NCBI RefSeq assembly: GCF_001298105.1
Contig: NZ_LGJH01000157.1
Coordinates: 62,001 to 126,000 of the forward strand
Source of the DNA: Novosphingobium sp. ST904
Lineage (GTDB): Bacteria; Pseudomonadota; Alphaproteobacteria; Sphingomonadales; Sphingomonadaceae
DNA: 64,000 nt
Reading direction: 5' to 3'
The translations under genes and the position numbers were made by a program. The notes below the pieces were generated by a model. The model saw nothing but the letters and a program-made list of their open reading frames with translations. It was not told where the DNA came from and did no database searches. Below are positions 17,792-25,921 of this stretch, in pieces; positions within the stretch are counted from its first letter, which is position 1, and the number at the start of each line of letters is the position of its first letter.

Positions 17792-18514
17792 TCAGGCTCC
17801 TTTCTGGACGACCGTCTTGATGCCGCCACCCGCGAGAACAGTGGCAAGATTGCCCTTCTCGCGGATCGAGAACACGACGATCGGGATTGAGTTGTCGCGG
17901 CACAGGGCCACGGCGGAGGCGTCCATCACCTTCAGGTTGTCGGCAAGGACAGTGTCGTAGTCGACCGAATCATAACGCTTCGCGTCGGGATTGGTCTTGG
18001 GATCGCTGTCGTAGACGCCGTCCACGCTGGTGCCCTTGAGCAGGGCGTCGCAGCGCATTTCGGCGGCGCGCAGGGCAGCGCCCGAATCGGTCGTGAAATA
18101 GGGTGCGCCCACGCCGGCGGCGAAGATCACCACGCGGCCCTTTTCGAGGTGACGCTCGGCGCGGCGGCGGATCACCGGCTCGCAGACCTGATCCATCTGG
18201 ACGGCGGACTGCACGCGGGTTTCCACGCCCAGCTGCTCAAGCGCGTTCTGCATCGCGAGCGCATTCATGACAGTGGCCAGCATGCCCATGTAGTCGGCCT
18301 GCGCACGGTCCATGCCGCGCGCGGCACCGGCCATGCCGCGGAAGATATTGCCGCCGCCGATGACAAGGCAGATCTCCAGCCCGGTCTCCTTGGCCGCCTT
18401 CACTTCCCTGGCGAGTTCAGCGACGAAATCGGGGTCGATCCCGAACTGCTGGCTCCCCATCAAGACCTCGCCCGACAGTTTGAGAAGGACGCGCTTGTAG
18501 GGGGAAGAACTCAT
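17792..18514 (-). CDS. pyrH: UMP kinase
   Basis: Phosphorylates UMP to UDP for nucleic acid and sugar-nucleotide synthesis. 240 residues of the amino-acid kinase fold: KRVLLKLSGEVLMG at the start, VIGGGNIFRG, FAAGVGAPYFTTDSGAALRA, and VDGVYDSDPKTNPDAKRYD. Shine-Dalgarno AGAGGAGA lies 10 bp before the ATG. In most relatives tsf is immediately upstream; here three other genes lie between them. Confidence 0.97.
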   Translation of the reverse strand: MSSSPYKRVLLKLSGEVLMGSQQFGIDPDFVAELAREVKAAKETGLEICLVIGGGNIFRGMAGAARGMDRAQADYMGMLATVMNALAMQNALEQLGVETRVQSAVQMDQVCEPVIRRRAERHLEKGRVVIFAAGVGAPYFTTDSGAALRAAEMRCDALLKGTSVDGVYDSDPKTNPDAKRYDSVDYDTVLADNLKVMDASAVALCRDNSIPIVVFSIREKGNLATVLAGGGIKTVVQKGA

Positions 18515-18639
18515 GGCCGCACAATCTCCTCTGGGCAGGACCGCCCGGCTTTAGGAGCGCGCGCGCGGATTGCCAAGGGGCGAGCTTGTGGATGAGCGCG
18601 GGCGACCCGCAGAAAAGGCCGCAGTTTGACTTGCCTAAG

Positions 18640-19398
18640 ATGAAAGGCAAGAAAAACACCATGGGGACATCGTATATTGCTCGGCATCACCTTTCCTGTC
18701 TTGCGGCGATGACGATATTCGTCAGTTTGAGGGGCGATGCTCCGCCAACGCAATATGAATCATTGCCATTATCAGGCAGCGAACAACCGGCTACCTGCAA
18801 GCCCGAACTGCGGCCTGACGATCCGGCCCTTCTCACGCGCGAAACGCGTGGCTATTTTCCTAAAGAATGGACATCGCTGGGCCTGCAATGCAATCGTCAC
18901 TGCTTACCGCTATTCTCGCCTTTTGAAAGAGAATGGTATTCCGATGCCCTCGCCGCAGCGGGGGAGCCATCCTTGGCTTCGGCCTCATTGTCCGATCGGA
19001 CTGAACAAGAACAGTTTCGATTTACGTGGCTGCCCACTTTCCATCATCCGGTGGTCGTGCGTGTAACTTTCGACGCGGAGGGCGGCCGACTGGACGCCGT
19101 AGAACTTTCAGGCTCAGGGGGCTATGAGCCCGGCAAGATCGGCCGACAGATCCATCGCCCCTTGCAGCCTGATGAACTGGTTAAAATCAGGCAGGCATCG
19201 GCCGAGACAATGCTATTCGAATTCCGCAGCGTCGAATGCGGCAAGGTCGGAATCGACGGATCCGAATGGCTTTTCGAAAAACGTGACGCCAATGGCTATC
19301 ACTTTGGCAATTACTGGGCCCCGGAAAAGAACAGGGCACGCCGCACAGGCGAATTAATGCTGCGCTTGACGGGCTGGAAGTTCAGGAAAATTTACTGA
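18640..19398 (+). CDS. Hypothetical protein, low-GC, possibly exported
   Basis: No family recognised. About 252 residues from the ATG at 18640 (or 245 from 18661). The N-terminus has lysines followed by a hydrophobic stretch (LSCLAAMTIFVSL), which could be a signal peptide or anchor. The remainder is hydrophilic with several cysteines (CNRHC, VECGK) and no repeats. Codon use is visibly more AT-rich than in the neighbours, which suggests recent transfer. It is the first gene of an insert between pyrH and tsf and points against them. Confidence 0.6.
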   Translation: MKGKKNTMGTSYIARHHLSCLAAMTIFVSLRGDAPPTQYESLPLSGSEQPATCKPELRPDDPALLTRETRGYFPKEWTSLGLQCNRHCLPLFSPFEREWYSDALAAAGEPSLASASLSDRTEQEQFRFTWLPTFHHPVVVRVTFDAEGGRLDAVELSGSGGYEPGKIGRQIHRPLQPDELVKIRQASAETMLFEFRSVECGKVGIDGSEWLFEKRDANGYHFGNYWAPEKNRARRTGELMLRLTGWKFRKIY

Positions 19399-19402
19399 AG
19401 CC

Positions 19403-19831
19403 TCACGCTCCGATCAGTCGTTCCCGCTCTCGTGTATCATAGGCACACTGCGCTTCTCCCACCATCGCCATGCGTCGCTCGGCCCAGTCGATCATTGCCT
19501 GAAGCGCCTCGATAAGTTCGCTGCCAAGCGGCGTGATCGCATAAATGACGGTGACAGGCACAGTCGGCACGACATGACGCGCGACCAGCCCGTCCCGCTC
19601 CAGCGAACGTAAGGTCTGGCTCAGCATCTTCTGCGAGATTCCGTCGATCCGGCGCTTGAGCGCATTGAAGCGCATCTCGCCCCCGCCAAGCGTCGTCAAA
19701 ATCAGCACGCTCCACTTATCGGCAATACGGTCGAGCAGCTGCCGGGTCGGACAATTCGCGGCATAGACGTCCGGCTGCCTGCCGCCGGTTTCCTCCGAGT
19801 AACCCGGTGCGATGAAAGTGCCTTCTTGCAT
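19403..19831 (-). CDS. HxlR-family transcriptional regulator
   Basis: Winged-helix regulator of the HxlR family, often sensing electrophiles or oxidants through the N-terminal cysteine. 142 residues from the ATG at 19831 (a GTG at 19849 would add six). The signature is NCPTRQLLDRIADKWSVLIL, followed by the recognition region RRIDGISQKMLSQTLRSLER and the wing. It is divergent from the NAD(P)-binding protein gene with only 54 bp between starts, so it probably controls that gene and itself. Confidence 0.9.
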   Translation of the reverse strand: MQEGTFIAPGYSEETGGRQPDVYAANCPTRQLLDRIADKWSVLILTTLGGGEMRFNALKRRIDGISQKMLSQTLRSLERDGLVARHVVPTVPVTVIYAITPLGSELIEALQAMIDWAERRMAMVGEAQCAYDTRERERLIGA

Positions 19832-19885
19832 AGGCGCACCCCATGCCACACTTGGTCACTATTGGAAACCAGTGGAGTAATCGTA

Positions 19886-20494
19886 ATGAAGATCGCAGTC
19901 CTCGGCGCCAGCGGCCGCGCCGGATCGGAAATCGTCAAGGAAGCCGCCGCACGCGGCCATGAAGTGCTCGCCATCGCGCGCAATCCCGAAAAGATCGCCG
20001 CTGCTCCGGGCGTAACCGCCGAAGCCGGCGACGCCGCAGACCCCGAAGCCCTCGCGGCGCTCATCGCCGGTAGCGACGCCGTGATCAGCGCCCTTCACTT
20101 CGACGTTCCGGCCGAAACCCTGCTTTCCGCAATCCGCAAGGCCGGAGTTTCGCGCCTGCTGGTCACCGGCGGCGCGGCCAGTCTCGAAGTGGCGCCCGGC
20201 AAGCGCCTCATCGATTCGCCCGACTTCCCCGAGGAATGGAAGCCCTTCGCCATGGGCGGCATTACCTTCCTCGACGCCCTGAGAAAGACGGACGACGTGG
20301 ACTGGACGTTCTTCTCGCCCGCAGCGCTGATCTTCGAAGGCCCGCGCACCGGCTCCTACCGCCCCGGCACCGACCAGCTCGTCACGGACGAAGCGGGCGA
20401 GAGCAAGATCAGCTTCGCCGATTACGCCATCGCCATGGTGGACGAACTGGAAGCCCACAACCACAGCCGCGCGCGCTTCACCGCTGCGTACTGA
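19886..20494 (+). CDS. NAD(P)-binding Rossmann-fold oxidoreductase (NmrA/YwnB-like)
   Basis: Single-domain atypical short-chain dehydrogenase related to YwnB/NmrA and flavin-reductase-like proteins. 202 residues: MKIAVLGASGRAGSEIVKEA is the dinucleotide-binding motif, and LLVTGGAASLEV and VDWTFFSPAALIFEGPRTG are typical of the group. Substrate unknown; some relatives reduce quinones or sense NADPH. Start at ATG 19886. Divergent to the HxlR gene, a pairing common for oxidant- or aldehyde-responsive reductases. Confidence 0.85.
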   Translation: MKIAVLGASGRAGSEIVKEAAARGHEVLAIARNPEKIAAAPGVTAEAGDAADPEALAALIAGSDAVISALHFDVPAETLLSAIRKAGVSRLLVTGGAASLEVAPGKRLIDSPDFPEEWKPFAMGGITFLDALRKTDDVDWTFFSPAALIFEGPRTGSYRPGTDQLVTDEAGESKISFADYAIAMVDELEAHNHSRARFTAAY

Positions 20495-20517
20495 TCCGGC
20501 GCTACGGCAAGCATAGA

Positions 20518-20553
20518 AAAAGGGCCGGGAAGCCAACGCTCCCCGGCCCTTTT
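20518..20553. terminator. Bidirectional terminator between the reductase gene and tsf
   Basis: A 12-bp stem AAAAGGGCCGGG/CCCGGCCCTTTT encloses a 12-base loop. The A-run on one side and T-run on the other let it end both convergent genes. Confidence 0.85.
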
Positions 20554-20576
20554 CTTATCTCGGTATCCGCGAAGGA

Positions 20577-21500
20577 TCAGCCGGCGACAGCGGCAGCCAC
20601 TTCGGCTGCGAAGTCGGTGACTTCCTTCTCGATGCCTTCGCCGAGCTGGAAGCGGACATAGTCCTTCAGCACGATCTTGGCGCCGGCTTCCTTGCCGGCC
20701 TGGTCGACGACCTGCTGGATCGGGGTCTTGTTGTCCATGACGAAGACCTGCGAGAGCAGAGCGTTTTCCTTGGCGTACTTGGCGATCGCTCCGTCGACCA
20801 TCTTGGCCTGCACGGCTTCGGGCTTGCCCGATTCCGCGGCCTTTTCTTCGGCGATCTTGCGCTCGCGCGCGATCAGCTCGGCGTCGAGGTCGTCGGCGTT
20901 GAGGGCCAGCGGGAAGGCAGCGGCGATGTGCATCGCGATCTGCTTGCCGAGCGCTTCGAGAACGTCAGCCGAAGCTTCCGATTCGAGAGCGACGAGCACG
21001 CCGATCTTGCCGAGGTTCGGCGCAGCAGCGTTGTGCATGTAGGGAACGACGAGGCCCTGAGCGACTTCGACGGTCTTCAGGCGGCGAACCTGCTGGTTCT
21101 CGCCGATGGTCGCAACGTTGTTGGTCAGCGCGTCGCCAACGGTGCCGCCATTCGGGTAGGCAGCGGCCTTGAGCGCTTCCACGTCGTCACCGGCAACGCC
21201 GAGGGCGACTTCGGTGGTCTTGCGGACGAAGTCCTGGAACTGGTCGTTCTTCGCAACGAAGTCCGTTTCCGAGTTCACTTCGACGGCAACGCCCTTGGTG
21301 CCGGTGACGGCAACGCCGACCAGACCTTCGGCAGCCGTGCGGCTCGACTTCTTGGCGGCAGCGGCCAGACCGCGAGCGCGCAGCGCGTCAACGGCGGCTT
21401 CGAGATCGCCACCGGTCTCGTCGAGGGCCTTCTTGCAGTCCATCATGCCGGCGCCGGTGCGCTCGCGCAGGTTCTTCACGTCAGCGGCGGTGTAAGCCAT
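20577..21500 (-). CDS. tsf: Elongation factor Ts
   Basis: Guanine nucleotide exchange factor for EF-Tu. 307 residues: the N-terminal signature LRERTGAGMMDCKKALDETG at about 10-29, the core TDFVAKNDQFQDF that contacts the EF-Tu GTP site, and the C-terminal coiled-coil and dimer region. AGAGGA precedes the ATG. Downstream partner of rpsB, separated by 145 bp with two strong hairpins. Confidence 0.97.
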   Translation of the reverse strand: MAYTAADVKNLRERTGAGMMDCKKALDETGGDLEAAVDALRARGLAAAAKKSSRTAAEGLVGVAVTGTKGVAVEVNSETDFVAKNDQFQDFVRKTTEVALGVAGDDVEALKAAAYPNGGTVGDALTNNVATIGENQQVRRLKTVEVAQGLVVPYMHNAAAPNLGKIGVLVALESEASADVLEALGKQIAMHIAAAFPLALNADDLDAELIARERKIAEEKAAESGKPEAVQAKMVDGAIAKYAKENALLSQVFVMDNKTPIQQVVDQAGKEAGAKIVLKDYVRFQLGEGIEKEVTDFAAEVAAAVAG

Positions 21501-21554
21501 CGCTCAAATCCTCTTGCTTGGTGGGGCCGCATTTCACGACCTTTAAAATGCCCA

Positions 21555-21620
21555 GGTCGCCCTGCGACCCGGAAATGGAACGCGCGCCAGGCCCATTGGA
21601 CCCGGCGCGCGACAATTCCA
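21555..21620 (-). promoter_or_regulatory. Two strong hairpins in the rpsB-tsf spacer
   Basis: First hairpin 21576-21620: TGGAA/TTCCA and CGCGCGCC/GGCGCGCG arms nested around a GC-rich tip. Second hairpin 21555-21569: GGTCGC/GCGACC with a 3-base loop. No T-run follows either one, so they probably set the rpsB-to-tsf transcript ratio or stability rather than stop transcription fully. Confidence 0.5.
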
Positions 21621-21645
21621 TGACGAAAAGTCGTCGCCGGACCTA

Positions 21646-22401
21646 TCAGGCCTCGACTGCTTCCTCGGCAACCGGCACTTCCATGGCGCCGAGATCGGCA
21701 CCGCTGTTGACCAGCGCGTCACGGCCACCCTTGGTCGCGGCCTGGGCGACGGCGTCGCAGTACAGGCGCACGGCGCGGCTGGCGTCGTCGTTACCCGGGA
21801 TCGGGAACGAGATGCCCTGCGGGTTCACGTTGGTGTCGAGCACGGCAACGACCGGAATACCAAGGACGTTGGCTTCCTTGATGGCCAGGTCTTCCTTGTT
21901 GGCGTCGATCACGAACATCACGTCCGGAATGCCGCCCATGTCGCGGATGCCGCCGAGCGAAAGCTCAAGCTTGTCACGCTCGCGGGTGAGCTGAAGGACT
22001 TCCTTCTTGGTCAGGCCGGTGGTGTCGCCCGAAAGCTGCTCTTCAAGAGCCTTGAAGCGCTTGATCGAACCCGAGATCGTCTTCCAGTTGGTGAGCATGC
22101 CGCCCAGCCAGCGGTGGTTGACGTAGTGCTGACCGCAAGCGCGGGCGGCCTGTGCGATGGGCTCCTGAGCCTGGCGCTTGGTGCCGACGAAGAGCACCTT
22201 GCCGCCGGCCTGGACAGTGGCCTGCACGAACTCGAGAGCGCGCGCGAACAGCGGCACGGTCTGCGAAAGGTCGATGATGTGGATGCCGTTGCGGGCGCCG
22301 AAGATGTACGGCTTCATCCGCGGGTTCCAGCGGTGGGTCTGGTGGCCGAAGTGAGCGCCGGCTTCGATGAGCTGCTGCATGGAGACGACAGGAGCCGCCA
22401 T
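21646..22401 (-). CDS. rpsB: 30S ribosomal protein S2
   Basis: Small-subunit protein binding near the head/body junction together with S1. 251 residues: MQQLIEAGAHFGHQTHRWNP at the start is the S2 signature, with FVGTKRQAQEPI and IPDVMFVIDANKEDLAIKEA further on. I start at the ATG at 22401, which has AAGGAA seven bases upstream; upstream in-frame starts belong to the leader. The tail is acidic (VAEEAVEA). Confidence 0.97.
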   Translation of the reverse strand: MAAPVVSMQQLIEAGAHFGHQTHRWNPRMKPYIFGARNGIHIIDLSQTVPLFARALEFVQATVQAGGKVLFVGTKRQAQEPIAQAARACGQHYVNHRWLGGMLTNWKTISGSIKRFKALEEQLSGDTTGLTKKEVLQLTRERDKLELSLGGIRDMGGIPDVMFVIDANKEDLAIKEANVLGIPVVAVLDTNVNPQGISFPIPGNDDASRAVRLYCDAVAQAATKGGRDALVNSGADLGAMEVPVAEEAVEA

Positions 22402-22810
22402 AGGTAATTCCTTTCCGGTTAGGCCTCTGGAAAGCAGGAACCAGGCGTGGGACGAACCCATGACACCAAGGCACCGGTATGTGCGCTTTCCATGTGGATT
22501 GCCCGATTCGCCAGATACCGCGAATTCGGTATCGTCCCTCGAGCGGGGCCGCCCTTAGCGCCGTTGCCGGAGAAAATCCAGCCTCAATTCGATCGCGTTC
22601 CGCCGTTCCGCAAAGGCATCTCGTCGCAGACACCTCCGCTTCCGATGCAACTGGCGGAAACCAAACGCCTTCCACCGTTTTTCCACAGGGTAATCCCTGT
22701 TATATCCACTGACGCGGAAAGGCAGAGGCTTCCGCTTTCGCAGGAGAAGAGCCGGGGACTTTCGTTCAATGCGCCCAGGGGGGGGCAGGGCGCGAAGCAG
22801 GACACATGCA
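22402..22810. promoter_or_regulatory. rpsB leader/promoter region without genes
   Basis: About 410 bp with no convincing gene. On the minus strand, CTTTCC/GGAAAG (22411-22434) would fold a stem next to the rpsB Shine-Dalgarno, the kind of structure used for S2 autoregulation. A perfect dyad GATACCG-cgaatt-CGGTATC lies at 22514-22533, and ACAGGG-taat-CCCTGT at 22685-22700. A promoter for rpsB must lie in the upstream part; I cannot assign its boxes with confidence. Confidence 0.45.
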
Positions 22811-23089
22811 ATGAGCCTCCTTCCACCCATCCTATTCGCGATCGGCGCTTGCGTTGCGATCAGGGCGATCTGGGGCACCTATCGCAGCGCCCTCCCTGCG
22901 ATCCGTGCCCTTCATCGGGCTTCCCACATCGCAGCCGCATCCGGCGACATCGAATGGTCCACGTTCGAGCGCCGCTCCACCACGCATGACAGCACCGCCC
23001 GCGCTGTTCGCCGCAACCGGCGCCCTATCCGCTCAAAACCGGCACCGCACCATCCGCAGCGCCCGGTGCGAGAACGCACCGCAGCATAA
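22811..23089 (+). CDS. Small single-span membrane protein, unknown (paralogue of 23791-24090)
   Basis: 92 residues from an ATG with AGGA nine bases upstream. One N-terminal membrane segment (LLPPILFAIGACVAIRAIW) is followed by a helical, basic segment (RSALPAIRALHRA) and a very basic, proline-rich tail. The first 50 residues align without gaps to the product at 23791-24090, including LF, IW, LR/LH..A, EW and ER positions, so the two look like diverged paralogues. The tail is of low complexity and may be disordered. Function unknown. Confidence 0.5.
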   Translation: MSLLPPILFAIGACVAIRAIWGTYRSALPAIRALHRASHIAAASGDIEWSTFERRSTTHDSTARAVRRNRRPIRSKPAPHHPQRPVRERTAA

Positions 23090-23127
23090 CTCGTCGCCTC
23101 AAAAACGGACAGAGTGCGAACTGCGGC

Positions 23128-23628
23128 TCAGTGCAGTCGCCGCGAACCTTCCAGCCCGAATGCCTGATCGATCGTGCGATCATCCGCAGCCACTTCGGTC
23201 TCGATAACCTCATCCAGCAGCGGGCTCGTATGATCGATGATCGCCTGCATCTGCATCACCGCCTCCGCAATCGCCGCCGAAGAACGGCAGGACGGCATCA
23301 GGTCAACGATGATGACAAGCCCATGCTGCGAATCCACCGAGAACCGGCACCCCAGCAGGCGGTCGTGCAGCCTAGCCAGAGTCAGGCATAGCGCGGGCCC
23401 CGGTTCGACATCGTCCAGCACCAGCCCCTTCACCTGGATCCAGCCATCCACGCAGAACACCGACCAGACGCTTCCCGCTTCCTGATCGTTAAGCACCAGT
23501 TCGCTGTCGTCGATGATCTCGATCTCGAACTGGTTGGCCGCGCACCATTCGCGCAATCCTTCGAGTTCGCCAAGGCTGACGCGGGTTTCCTCGCTCATGC
23601 GGCGACTTTCGGGAACCGAGCCAAGCAC
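23128..23628 (-). CDS. Unknown protein, possibly YbjN/type III-chaperone-like fold
   Basis: 166 residues. The start is a GTG at 23628 because AGGAGG lies ten bases upstream; an ATG at 23598 is possible but has a poor ribosome site. The sequence alternates beta-rich segments (SVWSVFCVDGWIQVKGLVL, GCRFSVDSQHGLVIIVDL) with helices, and is acidic. That order resembles YbjN and CesT-like proteins, but I see no diagnostic motif. It lies between the two small membrane-protein genes and opposes them. Confidence 0.6.
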   Translation of the reverse strand: MLGSVPESRRMSEETRVSLGELEGLREWCAANQFEIEIIDDSELVLNDQEAGSVWSVFCVDGWIQVKGLVLDDVEPGPALCLTLARLHDRLLGCRFSVDSQHGLVIIVDLMPSCRSSAAIAEAVMQMQAIIDHTSPLLDEVIETEVAADDRTIDQAFGLEGSRRLH

Positions 23629-23790
23629 TGGGCAGAAGCCTCCTCGCAGGTCATGCCTTTACGCTTGACAGCATGAGAACAAATTGAGAACAACGTCATC
23701 ACAGGAACATTGATAGAACGATTCTCGGTTTTCCACAAGCTCTCCACAGGCTGGGCAGAGAATGTGGACGATGGTTCGAAAGGAACGATC

Positions 23791-24090
23791 ATGACTGCAT
23801 TTGCCGCCTGTCTCTTCGTTGTAGCCGCGCTGGTTTCCGCCCACGTCATCTGGTCGAACTGGCTTCGCCATGCCGATACGGTTCGCGGGCTGCGCACGGC
23901 ACTGCGCCAATGCCCCGAAACGGTGATGCTGGAATGGAAGATGGTGGAGCGGGTGCCCCTGCCCACGCTCGCAATCCTCAGGAAGGACCGCATGACCCGC
24001 ATCCGCCGTACCCAGTGGACGCCGGGTTTGGAATGGCCCTCCACGGAGCGCGCGGAAGGCGAATGGACTACCGGGGAACTCGCCGCCTGA
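23791..24090 (+). CDS. Small single-span membrane protein, unknown (paralogue of 22811-23089)
   Basis: 99 residues; AAGGA sits six bases before the ATG. One N-terminal membrane segment (AACLFVVAALVSAHVIW) is followed by a helical stretch (HADTVRGLRTALRQ) and LEWKMVERVPLPT. The resemblance to the product of 22811-23089 covers the membrane segment and the next 35 residues. Its last 23 bp overlap the 3' end of pssA, which runs the other way. Two sequences resembling DnaA boxes just upstream (TTTTCCACA, CTCCACAGG) are probably chance. Confidence 0.6.
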   Translation: MTAFAACLFVVAALVSAHVIWSNWLRHADTVRGLRTALRQCPETVMLEWKMVERVPLPTLAILRKDRMTRIRRTQWTPGLEWPSTERAEGEWTTGELAA

Positions 24091-24892
24091 CCTTCGAGTA
24101 GCTGGCGATTCCTACGGGAATCAGCAGGATATAGGCGATGGTGATCACGGCCAGCGTGAACCAGGGCTCGGTCAGCAGCGCGGCCACTGTCAGGCCGACC
24201 AGCGCGAGAACGCCAAGACGCAGACTGGGCGGAGGCCGCATCTTTGCCCAACTGAGCGTAGGCAGGCTGGAAATCATCAGGAAAGCGACCAGCACCATCC
24301 ACACGCTCACCGCGACGGGATTGGCGAATTCGGAAATTCCGCTGGCGATCCACAAGTACATCGGCAGGAACGCGAGCCCGGCGCCCAGCGGCGCGGGAAC
24401 ACCGGTCAGGAAACCTGCCTGCTTGTGAGGCTGGTCCTGCTCGTCAAGCCGGGAATTGAAACGTGCGAGCCGCAACACGCAGCAGATCGCAAACGCCAGC
24501 GCCGCGATCCAGCCAAGGCTGGGAAGCTGGTGCAGGGTCCAGAGATAGACGATCAGCGCCGGCGCAACGCCGAACGAGATCGAATCCGCCAGACTGTCCA
24601 GTTCGGCACCGAAGCGGGTCTGGGCCTTGAGCAGGCGCGCCGCGCGGCCGTCTATGCCGTCAAGCAGGCCGGCAAGGATGATGGCCTGAACCGCTCGCTC
24701 GTAGTCGCCGCCGATGGCAAAGCGAATGCCGGTCAATCCCGAGCAAAGCGCGGCAGCGGTGATGGCGTTGGGCACGAAGACGCGCATCGGAAGCCCGGCG
24801 GCCGCCATCCGGCCGCGCGCACGCGGGCCTGCGGCGTCGAGATCGCCGGTCTCGTCGATCCCGGCTTCATCGATCGCAGGCCCATCGTTCAC
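24068..24892 (-). CDS. pssA: CDP-diacylglycerol-serine O-phosphatidyltransferase
   Basis: Makes phosphatidylserine from CDP-diacylglycerol and serine in the inner membrane. 274 residues: a polar N-terminus of about 35 residues, then the CDP-alcohol phosphotransferase motif across LLDGIDGRAAR and FGAELDSLADS (D-x2-DG-x2-AR-x8-G-x3-D-x3-D complete), and about seven membrane segments. It overlaps psd by 4 bp (ATGA), so the two successive steps to phosphatidylethanolamine are coupled. Confidence 0.96.
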   Translation of the reverse strand: MNDGPAIDEAGIDETGDLDAAGPRARGRMAAAGLPMRVFVPNAITAAALCSGLTGIRFAIGGDYERAVQAIILAGLLDGIDGRAARLLKAQTRFGAELDSLADSISFGVAPALIVYLWTLHQLPSLGWIAALAFAICCVLRLARFNSRLDEQDQPHKQAGFLTGVPAPLGAGLAFLPMYLWIASGISEFANPVAVSVWMVLVAFLMISSLPTLSWAKMRPPPSLRLGVLALVGLTVAALLTEPWFTLAVITIAYILLIPVGIASYSKVRRRVPR

Positions 24893-25644
24893 TGGGCGAT
24901 ACCCTCGATCACGGGCGCGGAGCCGAGTTCGGCGAGAATCGTTTCGCCGGCCACGATCTTCTGCCCCATGAGCACCTTGGGCTCGGTTCCAGCGGGAAGA
25001 TAGACATCCACACGGCTACCGAAACGGATCAGGCCCATGCGCTGACCGGCGGCAAGCATGTCGCCCGGCTTCACGAAGGGAACGATGCGGCGCGCAACCA
25101 GACCGGCAATCTGCGTGAAGCAGATGCGAAGCCCGTCGCCGCGCTCCACCAGGATGTGCTGGCGCTCGTTCTCTTCACTCGCCTTGTCGAGATCGGCGTT
25201 CACGAACCGGCCGGGAATGTAGATCACCCGGCGCACCGTGCCGCCAATGGGCGTGCGATTGATGTGAACGTCGAACACGCTCATGAAGATCGAGATGCGG
25301 GTGACCGGTTCGGTCGACATCGGCTCAGAACCGCTGCCATCCTCCACCGTCAGCTCACGGGGCGGCGATACCTTGCCGATGAGCGTGACCAAGCCGTCGG
25401 CCGGAGCGACGATGTAGCGATCATCCTGCGGCGTAACGCGGACGGGATCGCGGAAGAAGGCCAGCACGCACAGCGTCAGGACCGCCAGCGGCCATCCCAC
25501 CCACGGACCGAAAACGATCCATCCGAACAGCGCGATAGCTGCGGCGATGGCGCCGAACTTGCGACCCTCGCCGTGGATGGAGGGCCAGTTCCAGGACGCT
25601 TCGCCGCGTCCCTGATTATCAAGAATTTCTCCGGGCATCACCAT
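24889..25644 (-). CDS. psd: Phosphatidylserine decarboxylase proenzyme
   Basis: Converts phosphatidylserine to phosphatidylethanolamine. 251 residues of the short class: two hydrophobic stretches near the N-terminus (GAIAAAIALFGWIVFGPWVG), FFRDPVR, the first metal-free catalytic histidine region VFDVHINRTPIGG, and the self-cleavage site RFGSRVDVYLP, where the serine becomes the pyruvoyl group. First gene of the psd-pssA pair. Confidence 0.95.
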   Translation of the reverse strand: MVMPGEILDNQGRGEASWNWPSIHGEGRKFGAIAAAIALFGWIVFGPWVGWPLAVLTLCVLAFFRDPVRVTPQDDRYIVAPADGLVTLIGKVSPPRELTVEDGSGSEPMSTEPVTRISIFMSVFDVHINRTPIGGTVRRVIYIPGRFVNADLDKASEENERQHILVERGDGLRICFTQIAGLVARRIVPFVKPGDMLAAGQRMGLIRFGSRVDVYLPAGTEPKVLMGQKIVAGETILAELGSAPVIEGIAQ

Positions 25645-25835
25645 CCTCTAGTCAGTGTCCACCGCTCCCGCAATGCCGGGAAGCGAGCCATGTTCCCATT
25701 CAACGGGATTGTCGGAAAGACGGCGGGGGATAGTTTTCGGCGAAAAGCGCGACAGGACGCTTGAAGCGGCGTTGCCAGCAAAGGCAAAACCTGGTCAGCC
25801 GGACCCCGAAGGGAATGTCCTGTTGAGGAAACCGG

Positions 25836-25921
25836 TGGTGGACAGGGCTGGATTCGAACCAGCGTACGCTTGCACGGGCAGATTTACAGTCTGCTGCCTT
25901 TAACCACTCGGCCACCTGTCC
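25836..25921 (-). tRNA. tRNA-Tyr (GTA)
   Basis: Class II tRNA of 86 bases with an encoded CCA: acceptor GGACAGG/CCTGTCC, anticodon GTA in CAGACTGTAAATCTG, a long variable arm, and T-arm CTGGTTCGAATCCAG. Stands alone on the minus strand between psd and rlmB. Confidence 0.97.

Noticed and set aside
19850..19885. An operator for the HxlR regulator
   Set aside because: Only 4-bp half-sites (CACT/AGTG, TGGT/ACCA) are visible, too weak to annotate.
22678..22704. Resemblance to an I-SceI site (ACAGGGTAAT and CCCTGTTAT)
   Set aside because: Only about nine to ten of 18 bases match on each side and the two parts lie in opposite order, so it is part of a local palindrome and not a homing site or engineered scar.
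22679..23760. Several TCCACA-like sequences resembling DnaA boxes
   Set aside because: Spacing is irregular, no AT-rich unwinding region or dnaA/dnaN/parAB genes are near, and no GC-skew test was possible; not an origin.
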